From: BOG-908 sp965198855
GTDB taxonomy: Bacteria; Pseudomonadota; Alphaproteobacteria; Acetobacterales; Acetobacteraceae
Direction of reading: 5' to 3'
Assembly (NCBI GenBank): GCA_965198855.1
Contig: CBDAPZ010000001.1
Location: forward strand, 1,736,001-1,800,000
DNA: 64,000 nucleotides
Shown: piece by piece, positions 29,747 to 38,279 of the stretch
Layout of the letters: every line of letters starts with the position of its first letter
Numbering within the stretch: the first letter of the stretch is position 1
Notes under the pieces: generated by a model
Databases searched by the model: none
The model's input: the letters and a program-made list of their open reading frames with translations, nothing else
Told to the model about the DNA's origin: nothing
Made by a program: the position numbers and the translations under genes

Positions 29747-30719
29747 AACAACCCCGGTCCTGGACATACAAGATCTCTGCATCGATTTCCGCACCCGCCA
29801 AGGTATCGTCCGCGCAGTGGATCGCCTGTCATTCACGATTGGTGCCGGTGAGATCCTGGGGCTGGTGGGCGAAAGCGGCTCCGGCAAAACCATCTCCATG
29901 CTCGCTTCCGTCGGCCTGATCAACGATCCGAATGCGATCGTCTCAGGCTCTATCCGCTACAAAGGCCGCGAGCTTCTCGGACTGAACGGTCGCGCCTTAC
30001 AGGCCTTACGTGGCCGCGACATTGCCATGATCTTCCAGGATCCGATGACTGCCATGACACCCATACACACAATCGGCTGGCAGATCGTCGAACAGATACA
30101 TGCGCACGAAAAAATATCCACACGCGCCGCACACGCACGTGCCGTAGACCTTCTTGGGCTGATGGGCATCCCCAGCCCGGAAATGCAATTCCATCGCTAT
30201 CCGCATCAGCTTTCCGGCGGGATGCGTCAGCGCGCAATGATCGCGATGGCGCTGAGCTGCGATCCTGCCCTGCTGATCGCCGACGAGCCGACAACGGCGC
30301 TGGACGTGACGGTGCAGGCACAGATCCTCGTCCTGCTCAACGACCTGCGCGAGAAGTTTGGCTCCAGCATCATCCTCATCACGCACGATATGGGCGTAGT
30401 CGCCGAAATCGCCGACCGCGTCATGGTCATGTATGCCGGGCGCCTTGTCGAACGCGGCACGACGAAAGCGCTATTCGCACAACCGGTGCATCCTTACACG
30501 CAAGGTCTGCTGGCGGCGATCCCATCCATCGATGGTCCGTTGCCACGGCGCCTGGCTGCCATCCCGGGCGCACCACCCTCCCCGGCTGACATTCCACCCG
30601 GCTGTACTTTCGCACCACGTTGCAGTTTCCGTTTTGCGCCGTGCAGCGAACGCCCTGCGCTCATGGCGGAGGCGCAGCACGAGGTTGCCTGTTTCCTGGC
30701 GTCAGGTGCGACCGCATGA
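29739..30719 (+). CDS. Oligopeptide-type ABC transporter, ATP-binding protein (DppD-like)
   Basis: A 326-residue nucleotide-binding subunit. Walker A GESGSGKT is near residue 45, the signature LSGGMRQRAMIAMAL near residue 155, and Walker B LLIADEPTTALD follows. The C-terminus has the oligopeptide-transporter extension with the Cys motif PPGCTFAPRCSFRFAPC. It overlaps the preceding permease by 8 bases and the second ATPase by an ATGA, so the five genes form one unit. Confidence 0.93.
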   Translation: MGETTPVLDIQDLCIDFRTRQGIVRAVDRLSFTIGAGEILGLVGESGSGKTISMLASVGLINDPNAIVSGSIRYKGRELLGLNGRALQALRGRDIAMIFQDPMTAMTPIHTIGWQIVEQIHAHEKISTRAAHARAVDLLGLMGIPSPEMQFHRYPHQLSGGMRQRAMIAMALSCDPALLIADEPTTALDVTVQAQILVLLNDLREKFGSSIILITHDMGVVAEIADRVMVMYAGRLVERGTTKALFAQPVHPYTQGLLAAIPSIDGPLPRRLAAIPGAPPSPADIPPGCTFAPRCSFRFAPCSERPALMAEAQHEVACFLASGATA

Positions 30720-31702
30720 GGCCGGTGCTTCTCGAAGCCATTGCGCTCAGCAAGCGTTTTACCGTCGGCGGCGGCTTATTTTCGTCCGGCCGCATCCTGC
30801 ATGCAGTCGACGGCGTCTCACTGCGAGTGCACCGCGGCGAGACGTTGGGCCTGGTCGGTGAATCCGGCTGCGGAAAATCGACGCTTGGCCGCTGCCTGCT
30901 GCGGCTGCAGGAGGTGAGCGAAGGCGCCATCGTGTTCGATGGCTCAGACATCACAAAACTCTCCAAACGCGCTTTACGGCCGCTACGGCCACGCATGCAG
31001 ATGGTGTTCCAGGATCCCTACGCCTCGTTGAACCCCCGCCGGCGCGTCGGCGATCTCGTTGCAGAACCATTGCGCGTTCATCGCTTGTCTGACGGGACAA
31101 GGCGCGATAGATCCGCCATCACCGAACGCACCGAGACACTCATGTCGCTGGTCGGGCTGAAGCGCGAACATATGTCCCGCTATCCGCACGAGTTTTCCGG
31201 CGGCCAAAGGCAGCGTATCGGCATTGCCCGTGCGCTGGCCCTGGATCCGGATATGGTGGTTGCGGATGAGCCGGTATCCGCCCTGGATGTCAGCGTTCAG
31301 GCACAGGTCGTGAACCTGATGATGGATCTGCAGGAACGCCTTGGCTTGACCTACGTGTTCATTGCGCATGATCTCGCTGTAGTGCGGCAGATCGCGACGC
31401 GCACGGCGGTGATGTATCTAGGCGCGGTGGTCGAGATCGGCCCGACGCCCACACTCTACCGACGGCCTTTGCACCCCTACACCTCGGCCCTGCTTGCATC
31501 GGTTCCAAAAATCTCTGCCGCGGGCACCGGCTTTGCAGCCCGCGCCCCGGTTACGGGCGAGCCGCCAAGCCCCACCAATCCGCCACCGGGCTGTCGTTTC
31601 CACCCACGCTGCCCCCGCGTCCAACCACTTTGCAAGGAAGAGCGCCCTCGTCTGGCCCCACTAGACAACGCCCACCAGGTCGCCTGCCATTACCCCTTAT
31701 GA
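30716..31702 (+). CDS. Oligopeptide-type ABC transporter, ATP-binding protein (DppF-like)
   Basis: A 328-residue second nucleotide-binding subunit. Walker A GESGCGKSTL, signature FSGGQRQRIGIARAL and Walker B MVVADEPVSALD are intact, and the C-terminal PPGCRFHPRCPRVQPLC extension is typical of DppF/OppF. I start at 30716 (MRPVLLEAIAL), whose ATGA overlap with the previous stop is typical of this operon; an upstream ATG at 30620 lies inside that gene. It is the last operon gene; a small membrane-peptide gene follows 65 bases later. Confidence 0.93.
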   Translation: MRPVLLEAIALSKRFTVGGGLFSSGRILHAVDGVSLRVHRGETLGLVGESGCGKSTLGRCLLRLQEVSEGAIVFDGSDITKLSKRALRPLRPRMQMVFQDPYASLNPRRRVGDLVAEPLRVHRLSDGTRRDRSAITERTETLMSLVGLKREHMSRYPHEFSGGQRQRIGIARALALDPDMVVADEPVSALDVSVQAQVVNLMMDLQERLGLTYVFIAHDLAVVRQIATRTAVMYLGAVVEIGPTPTLYRRPLHPYTSALLASVPKISAAGTGFAARAPVTGEPPSPTNPPPGCRFHPRCPRVQPLCKEERPRLAPLDNAHQVACHYPL

Positions 31703-31767
31703 TGAACGAAGCAACTTTTCGTGCCTGCGGCGTTTCATTGTGACTTCAAACACCTTTCGGAGCGCAC

Positions 31768-31938
31768 ATGGGCCTGATCATTCTCATCCTGCTGATCATC
31801 CTGCTATTCGGCGGCGGTCTCGGCACGACCTTCGGCGGTTGGGGCGGCCCTGGCTACGGTCATTACGGCTATGGCGGCGTAGGTCTAGGCACGATCCTCC
31901 TCATCGTATTGGTCGTTATGTTGTTACGCCGCGCCTAA
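31768..31938 (+). CDS. Small Gly-rich membrane peptide (DUF3309-like)
   Basis: A 56-residue peptide with two hydrophobic segments (residues 2-14, LIILILLIILL; and 40-53, GTILLIVLVVMLL) separated by a Gly/Tyr-rich loop (GWGGPGYGHYGYGG). GGAG lies 7 bases before the ATG. The layout, two hydrophobic ends and a Gly/Tyr/Trp loop, resembles DUF3309 proteins, but this is a pattern match, not a firm assignment. It sits between the peptide ABC operon and the convergent histidine kinase gene. Function unknown. Confidence 0.65.
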   Translation: MGLIILILLIILLFGGGLGTTFGGWGGPGYGHYGYGGVGLGTILLIVLVVMLLRRA

Positions 31939-31957
31939 ATAAATTGACGAGGGGTTA

Positions 31958-31979
31958 GGGGGGCTGGCACGGCTCCCCC
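31958..31979 (-). terminator. Terminator between the membrane peptide and kinase genes
   Basis: GGGGGGCTGG (31958) pairs with GGCTCCCCC around a short CAC loop. It lies 20 bases beyond the plus-strand stop at 31938 and 13 bases beyond the minus-strand kinase stop, so it can end both transcripts. It is nearly the same as the hairpin after clpX. Confidence 0.55.
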
Positions 31980-31991
31980 TATCTTCCTGAC

Positions 31992-33410
31992 CTACGTAGG
32001 CAATGTCGCCACAGCCCGAACCCCGCCCCCTGCCCGGTTCCCCAGCACCACATCCCCCCCATGCGCGCGCAAGATATTCCGTGCGATCGGTAGCCCCAGC
32101 CCGGTCCCACCCGTCTCCCGGTTGCGGCTATCTTCCACGCGATAAAACGGCTCGAAAATCCGCTCCAACTCATCAGGCGGCAGCCCCGGCCCGTCATCCT
32201 CGATCGTGACGGTCGCCAAACCTTCGCCCACCAGCAAATTCACCCGCGCCGAATCTCCAAATTTTGCTGCATTGCCAACTAGGTTCGCGAAACTACGTTT
32301 CAGCGCCAGGATTCGCCCAGTCACCGTCAAATGCGCAGGGCCGGCGAATGTCAGATTTTCCGCCGCATCCGGCCGTGCATCCGCGCAATCATCAAGCACC
32401 GTGCGCAGCAGCGCCACAAGATCAAACGCCACCGCCGGCTCGGTATCGGCCGTATCCCGCCCAAACACGAGCGTGGCCGACACCATGGCATCCAGCTCAT
32501 CCAGATCGGCCATGAATTTCTGCCGCTGCTCGTCATCATCGATGAACTCGGCGCGCAATTTCAACCTGGTGATCGGCGTACGCAGATCATGGCCGATCGC
32601 CGTCAGCAGAAACGTCCGGTCCTGCACAAACCGCCTGATCCGCGCCGCCATCGTATTGAACGCCGCGGCGGCCCGTATCACCTCATCCGGCCCCTTCTCC
32701 GGCAAAGGCGGGGCATTGACATCACGCCCCAGCCGCTCGGCCGCCTCCGCCAGCAAGCTCACCGGCCCGGTAAGGCGCCGCACCGCCCAGATCGACAGGA
32801 TAGCGGCCGCAGCCGTCATCAGCACGAACGCCAACAAAAACGTAGGAGAATGCCAAGGCCGTGGCGGTGGAATTGGCACCCGCAGCACCAACCACCCCGA
32901 ATCGGGGAATTCCAACGCCATCGTGATCTTGTTCGACCACGGCGCCCCACGGATCTGCACTTCGCGCGCCCGGTTCACCGGCCGCACCGGCACCAAGTTC
33001 ATGTTCACCCGGATCTGCCCCGCATAAGGCGGCGGCATCGCATCCGGGCTAACCGGCGGCGCCTCAGTCAAGCTCGCGACCACGCCCGGGCCGAGATCCA
33101 TCTCCTTCAAGGCCGCCGCGCGCTCGCCCACGGTGGTCGCTACCGCAGAACGATAAATGCTCATCGCCCGAATGCCGATGTCCCGTAGCTCCGCAAATCG
33201 CTGCAGCTCGATCCTATCCAGCGCATGGATCGTCAGCCCCGCCGCCTGCACCACCGCCAATCCCACCAGCAGGGTCAGCAGCGTGCGGTTGGCAAGGCTA
33301 TGCGGCCACCATCGCGGCAGCCGGCGCCTCGCAGACACACGGATCGGAAGTGACGCCCCCTCCCCGTCAGCTGCGATCAATGTCGGCAGCCAGAACGTAC
33401 CCGCCCCCAC
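31992..33410 (-). CDS. Two-component sensor histidine kinase
   Basis: A 472-residue EnvZ-like inner-membrane kinase. The first membrane helix (TLLTLLVGLAVVQAAGL) is near residue 43, a periplasmic sensor segment of about 120 residues follows, then a second helix (LLAFVLMTAAAAILSIWAV) near residue 196, a HAMP region, the H-box IGHDLRTPITRLKL near residue 270 with the phosphorylated His, and the ATPase part with NLVGNAAKFG and DDGPGLPPDEL. The assigned ATG overlaps the response regulator gene by 44 bases; a GTG at 33338 is an alternative. Its signal is unknown. Confidence 0.88.
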   Translation of the reverse strand: MGAGTFWLPTLIAADGEGASLPIRVSARRRLPRWWPHSLANRTLLTLLVGLAVVQAAGLTIHALDRIELQRFAELRDIGIRAMSIYRSAVATTVGERAAALKEMDLGPGVVASLTEAPPVSPDAMPPPYAGQIRVNMNLVPVRPVNRAREVQIRGAPWSNKITMALEFPDSGWLVLRVPIPPPRPWHSPTFLLAFVLMTAAAAILSIWAVRRLTGPVSLLAEAAERLGRDVNAPPLPEKGPDEVIRAAAAFNTMAARIRRFVQDRTFLLTAIGHDLRTPITRLKLRAEFIDDDEQRQKFMADLDELDAMVSATLVFGRDTADTEPAVAFDLVALLRTVLDDCADARPDAAENLTFAGPAHLTVTGRILALKRSFANLVGNAAKFGDSARVNLLVGEGLATVTIEDDGPGLPPDELERIFEPFYRVEDSRNRETGGTGLGLPIARNILRAHGGDVVLGNRAGGGVRAVATLPT

Positions 33411-34077
33411 GAACCGTCTTGATCAACTGTGCATGCCGCCCATCATCCTCGAGCTTCCGGCGAAGCCTGCTAATCGCCACATCGATCGCCCGATCGAACG
33501 GCCCAGCCTGACGCCCCCGCAGCAGATCCAGCAGCATATCGCGCGTCAGCACCCGATTGGCCCGCTCCACCAAAGCCACCAGCAAATCATACTCACCACC
33601 GGTCAGCGCCACCTCCACCCCATCAGGGTTCAGCAATCGCCGCCGCGCGGGCTCCAGCGTCCACCCACCAAACCGCACCGCCTTCGCCGCCGGCTCGACC
33701 AGTTTCTCCGCCCGATCCGACGTCCGCCGTAGCACCGCCCTGATCCGCGCCAGCAGCTCTCGCGGATTGAACGGCTTCGGCACGTAATCATCCGCCCCAA
33801 GCTCGAGCCCGATAATCCGGTCCGTCTCCTCGCTCATTGCCGTTAGCATTACGATCGGCACGTCGGACTGGCTCCGCAGCCAGCGCGCTACATCCAGCCC
33901 GCTCTCCCCCGGCAGCATCAGATCCAGCACCACCAGTTGGTAATGCCCCAACGGCCAATTACGTCGCGCCTCCCGCCCATCACGCACCGCCGTGACGCGA
34001 AAACGGTTGCGCTCGAGAAATCGGGCAAGAAGTTCGCGTATCTCCCTATCGTCATCGACAATCAGGATATGTGGCAT
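33367..34077 (-). CDS. OmpR-family response regulator
   Basis: A 236-residue regulator. The receiver domain begins ILIVDDDREIRELL and has the phosphoacceptor Asp in LVVLDLMLPGESGLD near residue 51 and the conserved Lys in YVPKPFNPREL near residue 105. The C-terminal winged helix-turn-helix contains ALTGGEYDLL and IDVAISRLRRKLEDD. GGA lies five bases before the chosen ATG at 34077; upstream ATGs at 34086, 34092 and 34146 are alternatives. It is co-transcribed with the kinase gene and read first. Confidence 0.9.
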   Translation of the reverse strand: MPHILIVDDDREIRELLARFLERNRFRVTAVRDGREARRNWPLGHYQLVVLDLMLPGESGLDVARWLRSQSDVPIVMLTAMSEETDRIIGLELGADDYVPKPFNPRELLARIRAVLRRTSDRAEKLVEPAAKAVRFGGWTLEPARRRLLNPDGVEVALTGGEYDLLVALVERANRVLTRDMLLDLLRGRQAGPFDRAIDVAISRLRRKLEDDGRHAQLIKTVRGGGYVLAADIDRS

Positions 34078-34198
34078 GGTTTCCATGAACATATTCTCAT
34101 ACGCGATTCGCGATGAGCGACTACCCGCCGTTTCATTCCGTAGCAATCAACTACCGACCGTGACGCCGAACCCGCCGGCAGCCGAGCTACCATGACCC

Positions 34199-34453
34199 AT
34201 GTTCGCTCCCCTGCAGACCATCACCTTGCAAAGAACCGCCTTTCTCGCCGCCGGCCTGATCGGCATGGGCTGCTGCCTCGCCGCCGTGCTCGACATGCGA
34301 TCCCAGCAAGCCGAAGAGCGCCCTGCCTCGCACCCTATCGCAGGCAACCAGGCAGCCTCCTCTGAAATCCACCGCCTGCACGGCTTGCTGCACAAAATCC
34401 ACGAACCCGCACCGGCACAACGCGTCGACGCCGGCGCCCGCAGCCTAGGCTGA
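34199..34453 (+). CDS. Small hypothetical protein with a membrane helix
   Basis: An 84-residue frame divergent from the response regulator. It has one hydrophobic segment (residues 12-30, RTAFLAAGLIGMGCCLAAVL), then a polar tail with SSEIHRLHGLLHKIHE, which could form a short helix. No ribosome binding site stands out and I recognise no family. It could be a small membrane protein under the same control as the kinase pair, or a chance frame. Confidence 0.4.
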   Translation: MFAPLQTITLQRTAFLAAGLIGMGCCLAAVLDMRSQQAEERPASHPIAGNQAASSEIHRLHGLLHKIHEPAPAQRVDAGARSLG

Positions 34454-34483
34454 CACGCAAGGGCGCCGCGCCTATAGCGGAGC

Positions 34484-35170
34484 GTGACCTTCCCCAAACC
34501 ACCCAGACGCGCCCGCACAGCGCTTAACCGCCTCATCAAGCTGGACCCGGATCTCGCGCGCATCGAAGCAGAAGCCGGGCCTCTCCCCTGGCGCGTGCGC
34601 GACGCCGGCTTCTCCGGCCTTCTCAACGCGATCGTCGGTCAGCAGATCAGCAACCAGGCCGCCGCCGCCATCTGGGGCCGCTGCCGCGCCTTGCGCGATT
34701 GCCTGACGCCAGACGGCTTCTTGGCACTCGACGAAGCCGAACTCCGCGCCGCCGGCCTCTCACGCCCCAAAATCGCGCATGGCCGCGCCGTCGCCCAAGC
34801 CTTCGGCAGCGGCGTGCTCACAACAGAGTCGCTCGCGGCAATGACGGACGAGGAGGCTGTCCGAACCATCTCAAGCGTCCGCGGCCTGGGCATATGGTCG
34901 GCGGAAATCTACCTGTTGTTCGCGCTGCAACGGAACGACGTGTTCCCGGCAGGAGACCTTGCCCTCCAGGCCGCAACCGCACATCTGAAGAACCTACCCG
35001 ACCGTCCCACCCCGGCCGCCCTGCGCGAGATCGCTGCAACCTGGCAACCCTACCGCGCCCTTGCCGCGCGCCTCCTATGGCACTGGTGGCGGCATGTGAC
35101 CGGACGCCCGAGCATGGACGACGAGCCTGGGATCAAGATCGCAAAACTTTCTGCCCAGCTTCCTGAGTGA
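34484..35170 (+). CDS. DNA-3-methyladenine glycosylase II (AlkA/HhH-GPD family)
   Basis: A 228-residue base-excision enzyme of the HhH-GPD superfamily that removes alkylated bases. The segment GFSGLLNAIVGQQIS near residue 40 is typical, the helix-hairpin-helix is RGLGIWSAEIYLLF near residue 132, and the catalytic Asp lies in VFPAGDLALQ near residue 153. The start codon is GTG. It lacks the N-terminal Ada-like fold of E. coli AlkA, matching the shorter bacterial forms. A second, unrelated alkylbase glycosylase occurs at 55.5 kb. Confidence 0.88.
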   Translation: MTFPKPPRRARTALNRLIKLDPDLARIEAEAGPLPWRVRDAGFSGLLNAIVGQQISNQAAAAIWGRCRALRDCLTPDGFLALDEAELRAAGLSRPKIAHGRAVAQAFGSGVLTTESLAAMTDEEAVRTISSVRGLGIWSAEIYLLFALQRNDVFPAGDLALQAATAHLKNLPDRPTPAALREIAATWQPYRALAARLLWHWWRHVTGRPSMDDEPGIKIAKLSAQLPE

Positions 35171-35262
35171 TCTTTAATGAGCCGGCAGGCGAACCTTCGC
35201 TTTTCAGAAACGCTTGGTCAGCGAAGGTGCGCATTGCATCTATCCTTGGAAGGACAATCGAT

Positions 35263-35526
35263 ATGACATTCCGGCTTACCCTCGCCGGCGCCATGGCCAT
35301 CGGCGCTACCCTGGCAATGTCTTCGCTCGCAGCCCAGGCCGGCTGTGTTACCGGTGCGGCCGTTGGCGGCGTCGCCGGCCATGTCGCAGGCCATCACGGC
35401 GTTGCCGGTGCGGCCGTTGGCTGCGCCATCGGGCACCATGAAGCGAAGAAGAAAGAGCGCGCTGCCGCCGCGGCTCAGCAGAGCAACCAGTCGGCGCCGC
35501 CGCCTTCCGGCGACCAGCCTCACTAG
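35263..35526 (+). CDS. Small secreted Gly-rich (glycine-zipper) protein
   Basis: An 87-residue protein: a signal peptide of about 25 residues (LTLAGAMAIGATLAMSS, cleavage near AQA), then a Gly/Ala/His segment with two GAAVGG/C-type repeats (VTGAAVGGVAGHVAGHHG, VAGAAVGC), then a Lys/Ala-rich and Gln/Pro-rich tail. GGAAGGA lies about 10 bases before the ATG. The two repeat units come from a 21-base DNA repeat (35347 and 35401) with one mismatch. Glycine-zipper small exported proteins are often membrane-associated, but the role here is unknown. Confidence 0.75.
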   Translation: MTFRLTLAGAMAIGATLAMSSLAAQAGCVTGAAVGGVAGHVAGHHGVAGAAVGCAIGHHEAKKKERAAAAAQQSNQSAPPPSGDQPH

Positions 35527-35557
35527 TTAGCGCAAGCCTTGCTGGATAACGAATGAC

Positions 35558-35591
35558 AAATGGCGCTCCCATCATACCGGGAGCGCCATTT
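35558..35591. terminator. Bidirectional terminator
   Basis: AAATGGCGCTCCC (35558-35570) and GGGAGCGCCATTT (35579-35591) form a perfect 13-bp stem with an 8-base loop. It sits between the convergent Gly-rich gene and gph and can stop transcription from both sides. Confidence 0.9.
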
Positions 35592-35608
35592 GGATTCTAG
35601 ACGGTCAC

Positions 35609-36268
35609 CTACGCAGGCAGCAGATCACGCGCGATCGACACCAGCATCGGCAAATCCTGCGCGACAGCGACCGCCCCCTTTTCCATGCCGGGCCGGCCAT
35701 AACCCCAGCCCGCGAAAATAGCCGGCACGCCGCAGCCTTGCGCCGCCAACACATCGTTCGTGTGGTCGCCCACCATCAAGGCCCGCTCAGTCGTTCCACC
35801 GGCAGCCTTTATGGTGCTCGACAGATGCAGCGGATCCGGCTTGTGCACCGAGAAGCTGTCAGAGCCCGCGATGACCATGAAGTGATCCGCGACACCCAGC
35901 GCATCAAGCAAAAGCCTAGCTGCAACCTTCGGCTTGTTCGTGCAAACCGCCAGCACCCATCCCTCGCCACGCAGCACATCCAGCGCCTCCACCACGCCAG
36001 GATAAAGCCGCGTATCCACCGCAACCCGGCTTTCGTAATCCGCCAGATACTCAGCGCCCGCCGTCGCGTCCGGCTCCGCGCCCACCGCCGCAAAAGCTCG
36101 CTTGATCAGCGGCATCAGACCGTCGCCTACCATCGCCGCCACATCGGGGTCGGACAAGGCAGGTAAGCCCCGCTTTGCCAAAGTGCGGTTAACGGCCGCA
36201 GCGATGTCCGGAACAGAATCCGTCAGCGTACCATCGAGATCGAAGGCAAGAACCCGAACGTCGCTCAT
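35609..36268 (-). CDS. gph: Phosphoglycolate phosphatase (CbbZ-type)
   Basis: A 219-residue HAD-superfamily phosphatase. The nucleophile motif is FDLDGTLTDS near residue 8; the Thr/Lys and DxxND-type acid motifs follow (CTNKPKVAARLLL, GDHTNDVLAA). In a CO2-fixing cell it removes 2-phosphoglycolate, the product of RuBisCO oxygenation. I start at 36268, which forms an ATGA overlap with the fba stop; the longer frame adds unrelated sequence. It is the last gene of the cbb operon, which supports the phosphoglycolate role. Confidence 0.9.
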   Translation of the reverse strand: MSDVRVLAFDLDGTLTDSVPDIAAAVNRTLAKRGLPALSDPDVAAMVGDGLMPLIKRAFAAVGAEPDATAGAEYLADYESRVAVDTRLYPGVVEALDVLRGEGWVLAVCTNKPKVAARLLLDALGVADHFMVIAGSDSFSVHKPDPLHLSSTIKAAGGTTERALMVGDHTNDVLAAQGCGVPAIFAGWGYGRPGMEKGAVAVAQDLPMLVSIARDLLPA

Positions 36269-37323
36269 GCTGCACGTCGCATCGGCTTGGCATAACGCAC
36301 CGCCATCACCTCCAGCGGCACCGGCCTTATCTTGTCGGCTTTGCCGGCCGAGCCGAACGCCTCGAACCGCGCACGGCACAAATCACGCGCTGCCTTCACC
36401 GCTTCGGCAAGGAATTTGCGCGGATCGAATTCCTCTGGCTTGTCACCCATCAATTTGCGCATCGCCCCCGTCATCGACAGCCGTATATCCGTATCGATGT
36501 TCACCTTGCGCACGCCATGGCGGATACCCTCCTGAATCTCCTCCACCGGCACGCCGAACGTTTCCTTGATCTTGCCGCCATATTCACGAATGGTCGCCAG
36601 CCACTCCTGCGGCACCGACGACGATCCATGCATCACCAGATGCGTGTCCGGTATTTTGGCATGTATCTGCTTGATACGCTCGATCGCCAGGATATCCCCC
36701 GTCGGCTTGCGCGAAAACTTGTAAGCACCATGGCTGGTACCGATCGCAATAGCCAGCGCATCCACGCCCGTGCGCGCCACGAAATCCGCTGCCTGGTCAG
36801 GGTCAGTCAGCATCTGGTCAAGCGTCAACTTGCCCTCGGCGCCAGACCCATCCTCCTCACCTGCCTCTCCGGACTCCAGCGACCCCAAACACCCGAGTTC
36901 ACCCTCCACCGTCACACCAACATCATGCGCCATCTCCACGACATGCCGCGTCACATTGCAATTATAGTCGTAGGAGGAAGGCGTTTTCATATCCTCCTCC
37001 AACGAACCGTCCATCATCACGCTGGTAAAGCCCGACCGGATCGCACGCAGGCAAACCGCAGCACTCGCGCCGTGATCCTGATGCATGGCAATGGGAATAT
37101 TCGGATAGGTCTCGACAGCCGCCTCAATCAGATGCCGCAAAAATGCCTCGCCGGCATATTTCCGCGCGCCAGCCGAACCCTGCAAAATCACCGGGCTGTT
37201 GCAAGCCTCGGCCGCCTGCATGATCGCCTGAACCTGCTCCATGTTGTTCACGTTGAACGCGGCAATACCGTAGGTATGCTCAGCGGCGTGGTCAAGTAGT
37301 TGTCGCATTGAGACTAGGGCCAT
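36265..37323 (-). CDS. cbbA: Fructose-bisphosphate aldolase, class II
   Basis: A 352-residue zinc-dependent aldolase condensing triose phosphates in the regenerative Calvin cycle (and acting in glycolysis/gluconeogenesis). The N-terminus YGIAAFNVNNMEQVQAIM is family-typical; zinc ligands are in MHQDHGASAAVC near residue 80 and in the later LVMHGSSSVPQE, and GVRKVNIDTDIRLS ends the barrel. AGGAG precedes the ATG. Its position between prk and gph marks it as the cbb operon copy. Confidence 0.95.
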   Translation of the reverse strand: MALVSMRQLLDHAAEHTYGIAAFNVNNMEQVQAIMQAAEACNSPVILQGSAGARKYAGEAFLRHLIEAAVETYPNIPIAMHQDHGASAAVCLRAIRSGFTSVMMDGSLEEDMKTPSSYDYNCNVTRHVVEMAHDVGVTVEGELGCLGSLESGEAGEEDGSGAEGKLTLDQMLTDPDQAADFVARTGVDALAIAIGTSHGAYKFSRKPTGDILAIERIKQIHAKIPDTHLVMHGSSSVPQEWLATIREYGGKIKETFGVPVEEIQEGIRHGVRKVNIDTDIRLSMTGAMRKLMGDKPEEFDPRKFLAEAVKAARDLCRARFEAFGSAGKADKIRPVPLEVMAVRYAKPMRRAA

Positions 37324-37350
37324 GATAAACTCCTGTGTCAGAAAGAAAGA

Positions 37351-37378
37351 TTGGGGGAATCGAAGCCTGTCCCCCCAA
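37351..37378 (-). terminator. Hairpin between prk and fba
   Basis: TTGGGGG (37351-37357) pairs with CCCCCCAA (37371-37378). On the minus strand it is followed by TCTTTCTTTC before the fba ribosome site. It could be a partial terminator or a stabiliser that sets the ratio of upstream to downstream cbb mRNA. Confidence 0.5.
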
Positions 37379-37401
37379 ACCCCCCGGCATTTCTCGGCTG
37401 T

Positions 37402-38277
37402 TCAAAAGGCGCGCTTCTTCCGGTCCATGATCTGCCAGATCATCGGCGTAAAAATCAGCTGCATCGCCAATGCCATCTTGCCGCCCGGGCAAACAATGGT
37501 ATTCGCCCGCGACATGAAACCTTCCTTCAGCATCGAAAGAAGGTACGGAAAATCGATGCCTTTCGGATCGCGGAAGCGGATCACGAGCATGCTTTCATCT
37601 GCACTGGGGATTTCACGGGCGACAAAGGGGTTCGACGTATCGACCGTAGGTATGCGCTGAAAGTTCACATGCGTCTCTGAGAACTGTGGACAGATATAAT
37701 TCACGTAATCGGGCATGCGTCGCAGAATCGTATCCACCACCGCCTCATGGCTATGGCCACGCATGCGTTTGTCGCGGTGCAGCTTCTGTATCCACTCCAG
37801 GTTCACCGTAGGCGCCACGCCGACGAGAAGATCAACCTCTGCAGCAATGTTCACCGTCTCGGTCTTGATGCCACCATGCAGGCCCTCATAAAACAGAAGG
37901 TCCGTGCCGGCACCCAAATCTTCCCACGGCGTGAAGGTGCCGGGCTTTAGCTTGTAAGGAGCTGCCTCATCCGCATCATGCAAATATCTGCGCGTGCGGC
38001 CGGTGCCGATCTTGCCATAGCTCTTGAACAGAGCCTCCAATTCCTCGAACAAGTTGCTTTCTGGCCCAAAATGGCTGAAGTGATTGTTCCCGTTGCGTTG
38101 CTCCTCGGCCATCTTGTCACGCATGTCAGTGCGGTCATAGCGATGGAACGCATCACCTTCCACGATGGCGGGCGTAATGCCCTCGCGGCGAAAAATCTGT
38201 TGAAAGGTCCACATGACGGTGGTGGTACCTGCGCCGGACGAACCGGTAACGGCAACAATCGGGTGCTTGACTGACAT
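37402..38277 (-). CDS. cbbP: Phosphoribulokinase
   Basis: A 291-residue class I (bacterial) phosphoribulokinase that makes ribulose 1,5-bisphosphate from ribulose 5-phosphate and ATP. The phosphate-binding loop GSSGAGTTTVM is near residue 12, the substrate region EGDAFHRYDRTDM near residue 41, and LFYEGLHGGI near residue 128. The gene is 2 bases before fbp's stop and lies inside the cbb operon. The enzyme is a hallmark of the Calvin cycle. Confidence 0.96.
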   Translation of the reverse strand: MSVKHPIVAVTGSSGAGTTTVMWTFQQIFRREGITPAIVEGDAFHRYDRTDMRDKMAEEQRNGNNHFSHFGPESNLFEELEALFKSYGKIGTGRTRRYLHDADEAAPYKLKPGTFTPWEDLGAGTDLLFYEGLHGGIKTETVNIAAEVDLLVGVAPTVNLEWIQKLHRDKRMRGHSHEAVVDTILRRMPDYVNYICPQFSETHVNFQRIPTVDTSNPFVAREIPSADESMLVIRFRDPKGIDFPYLLSMLKEGFMSRANTIVCPGGKMALAMQLIFTPMIWQIMDRKKRAF

Positions 38278-38279
38278 TC

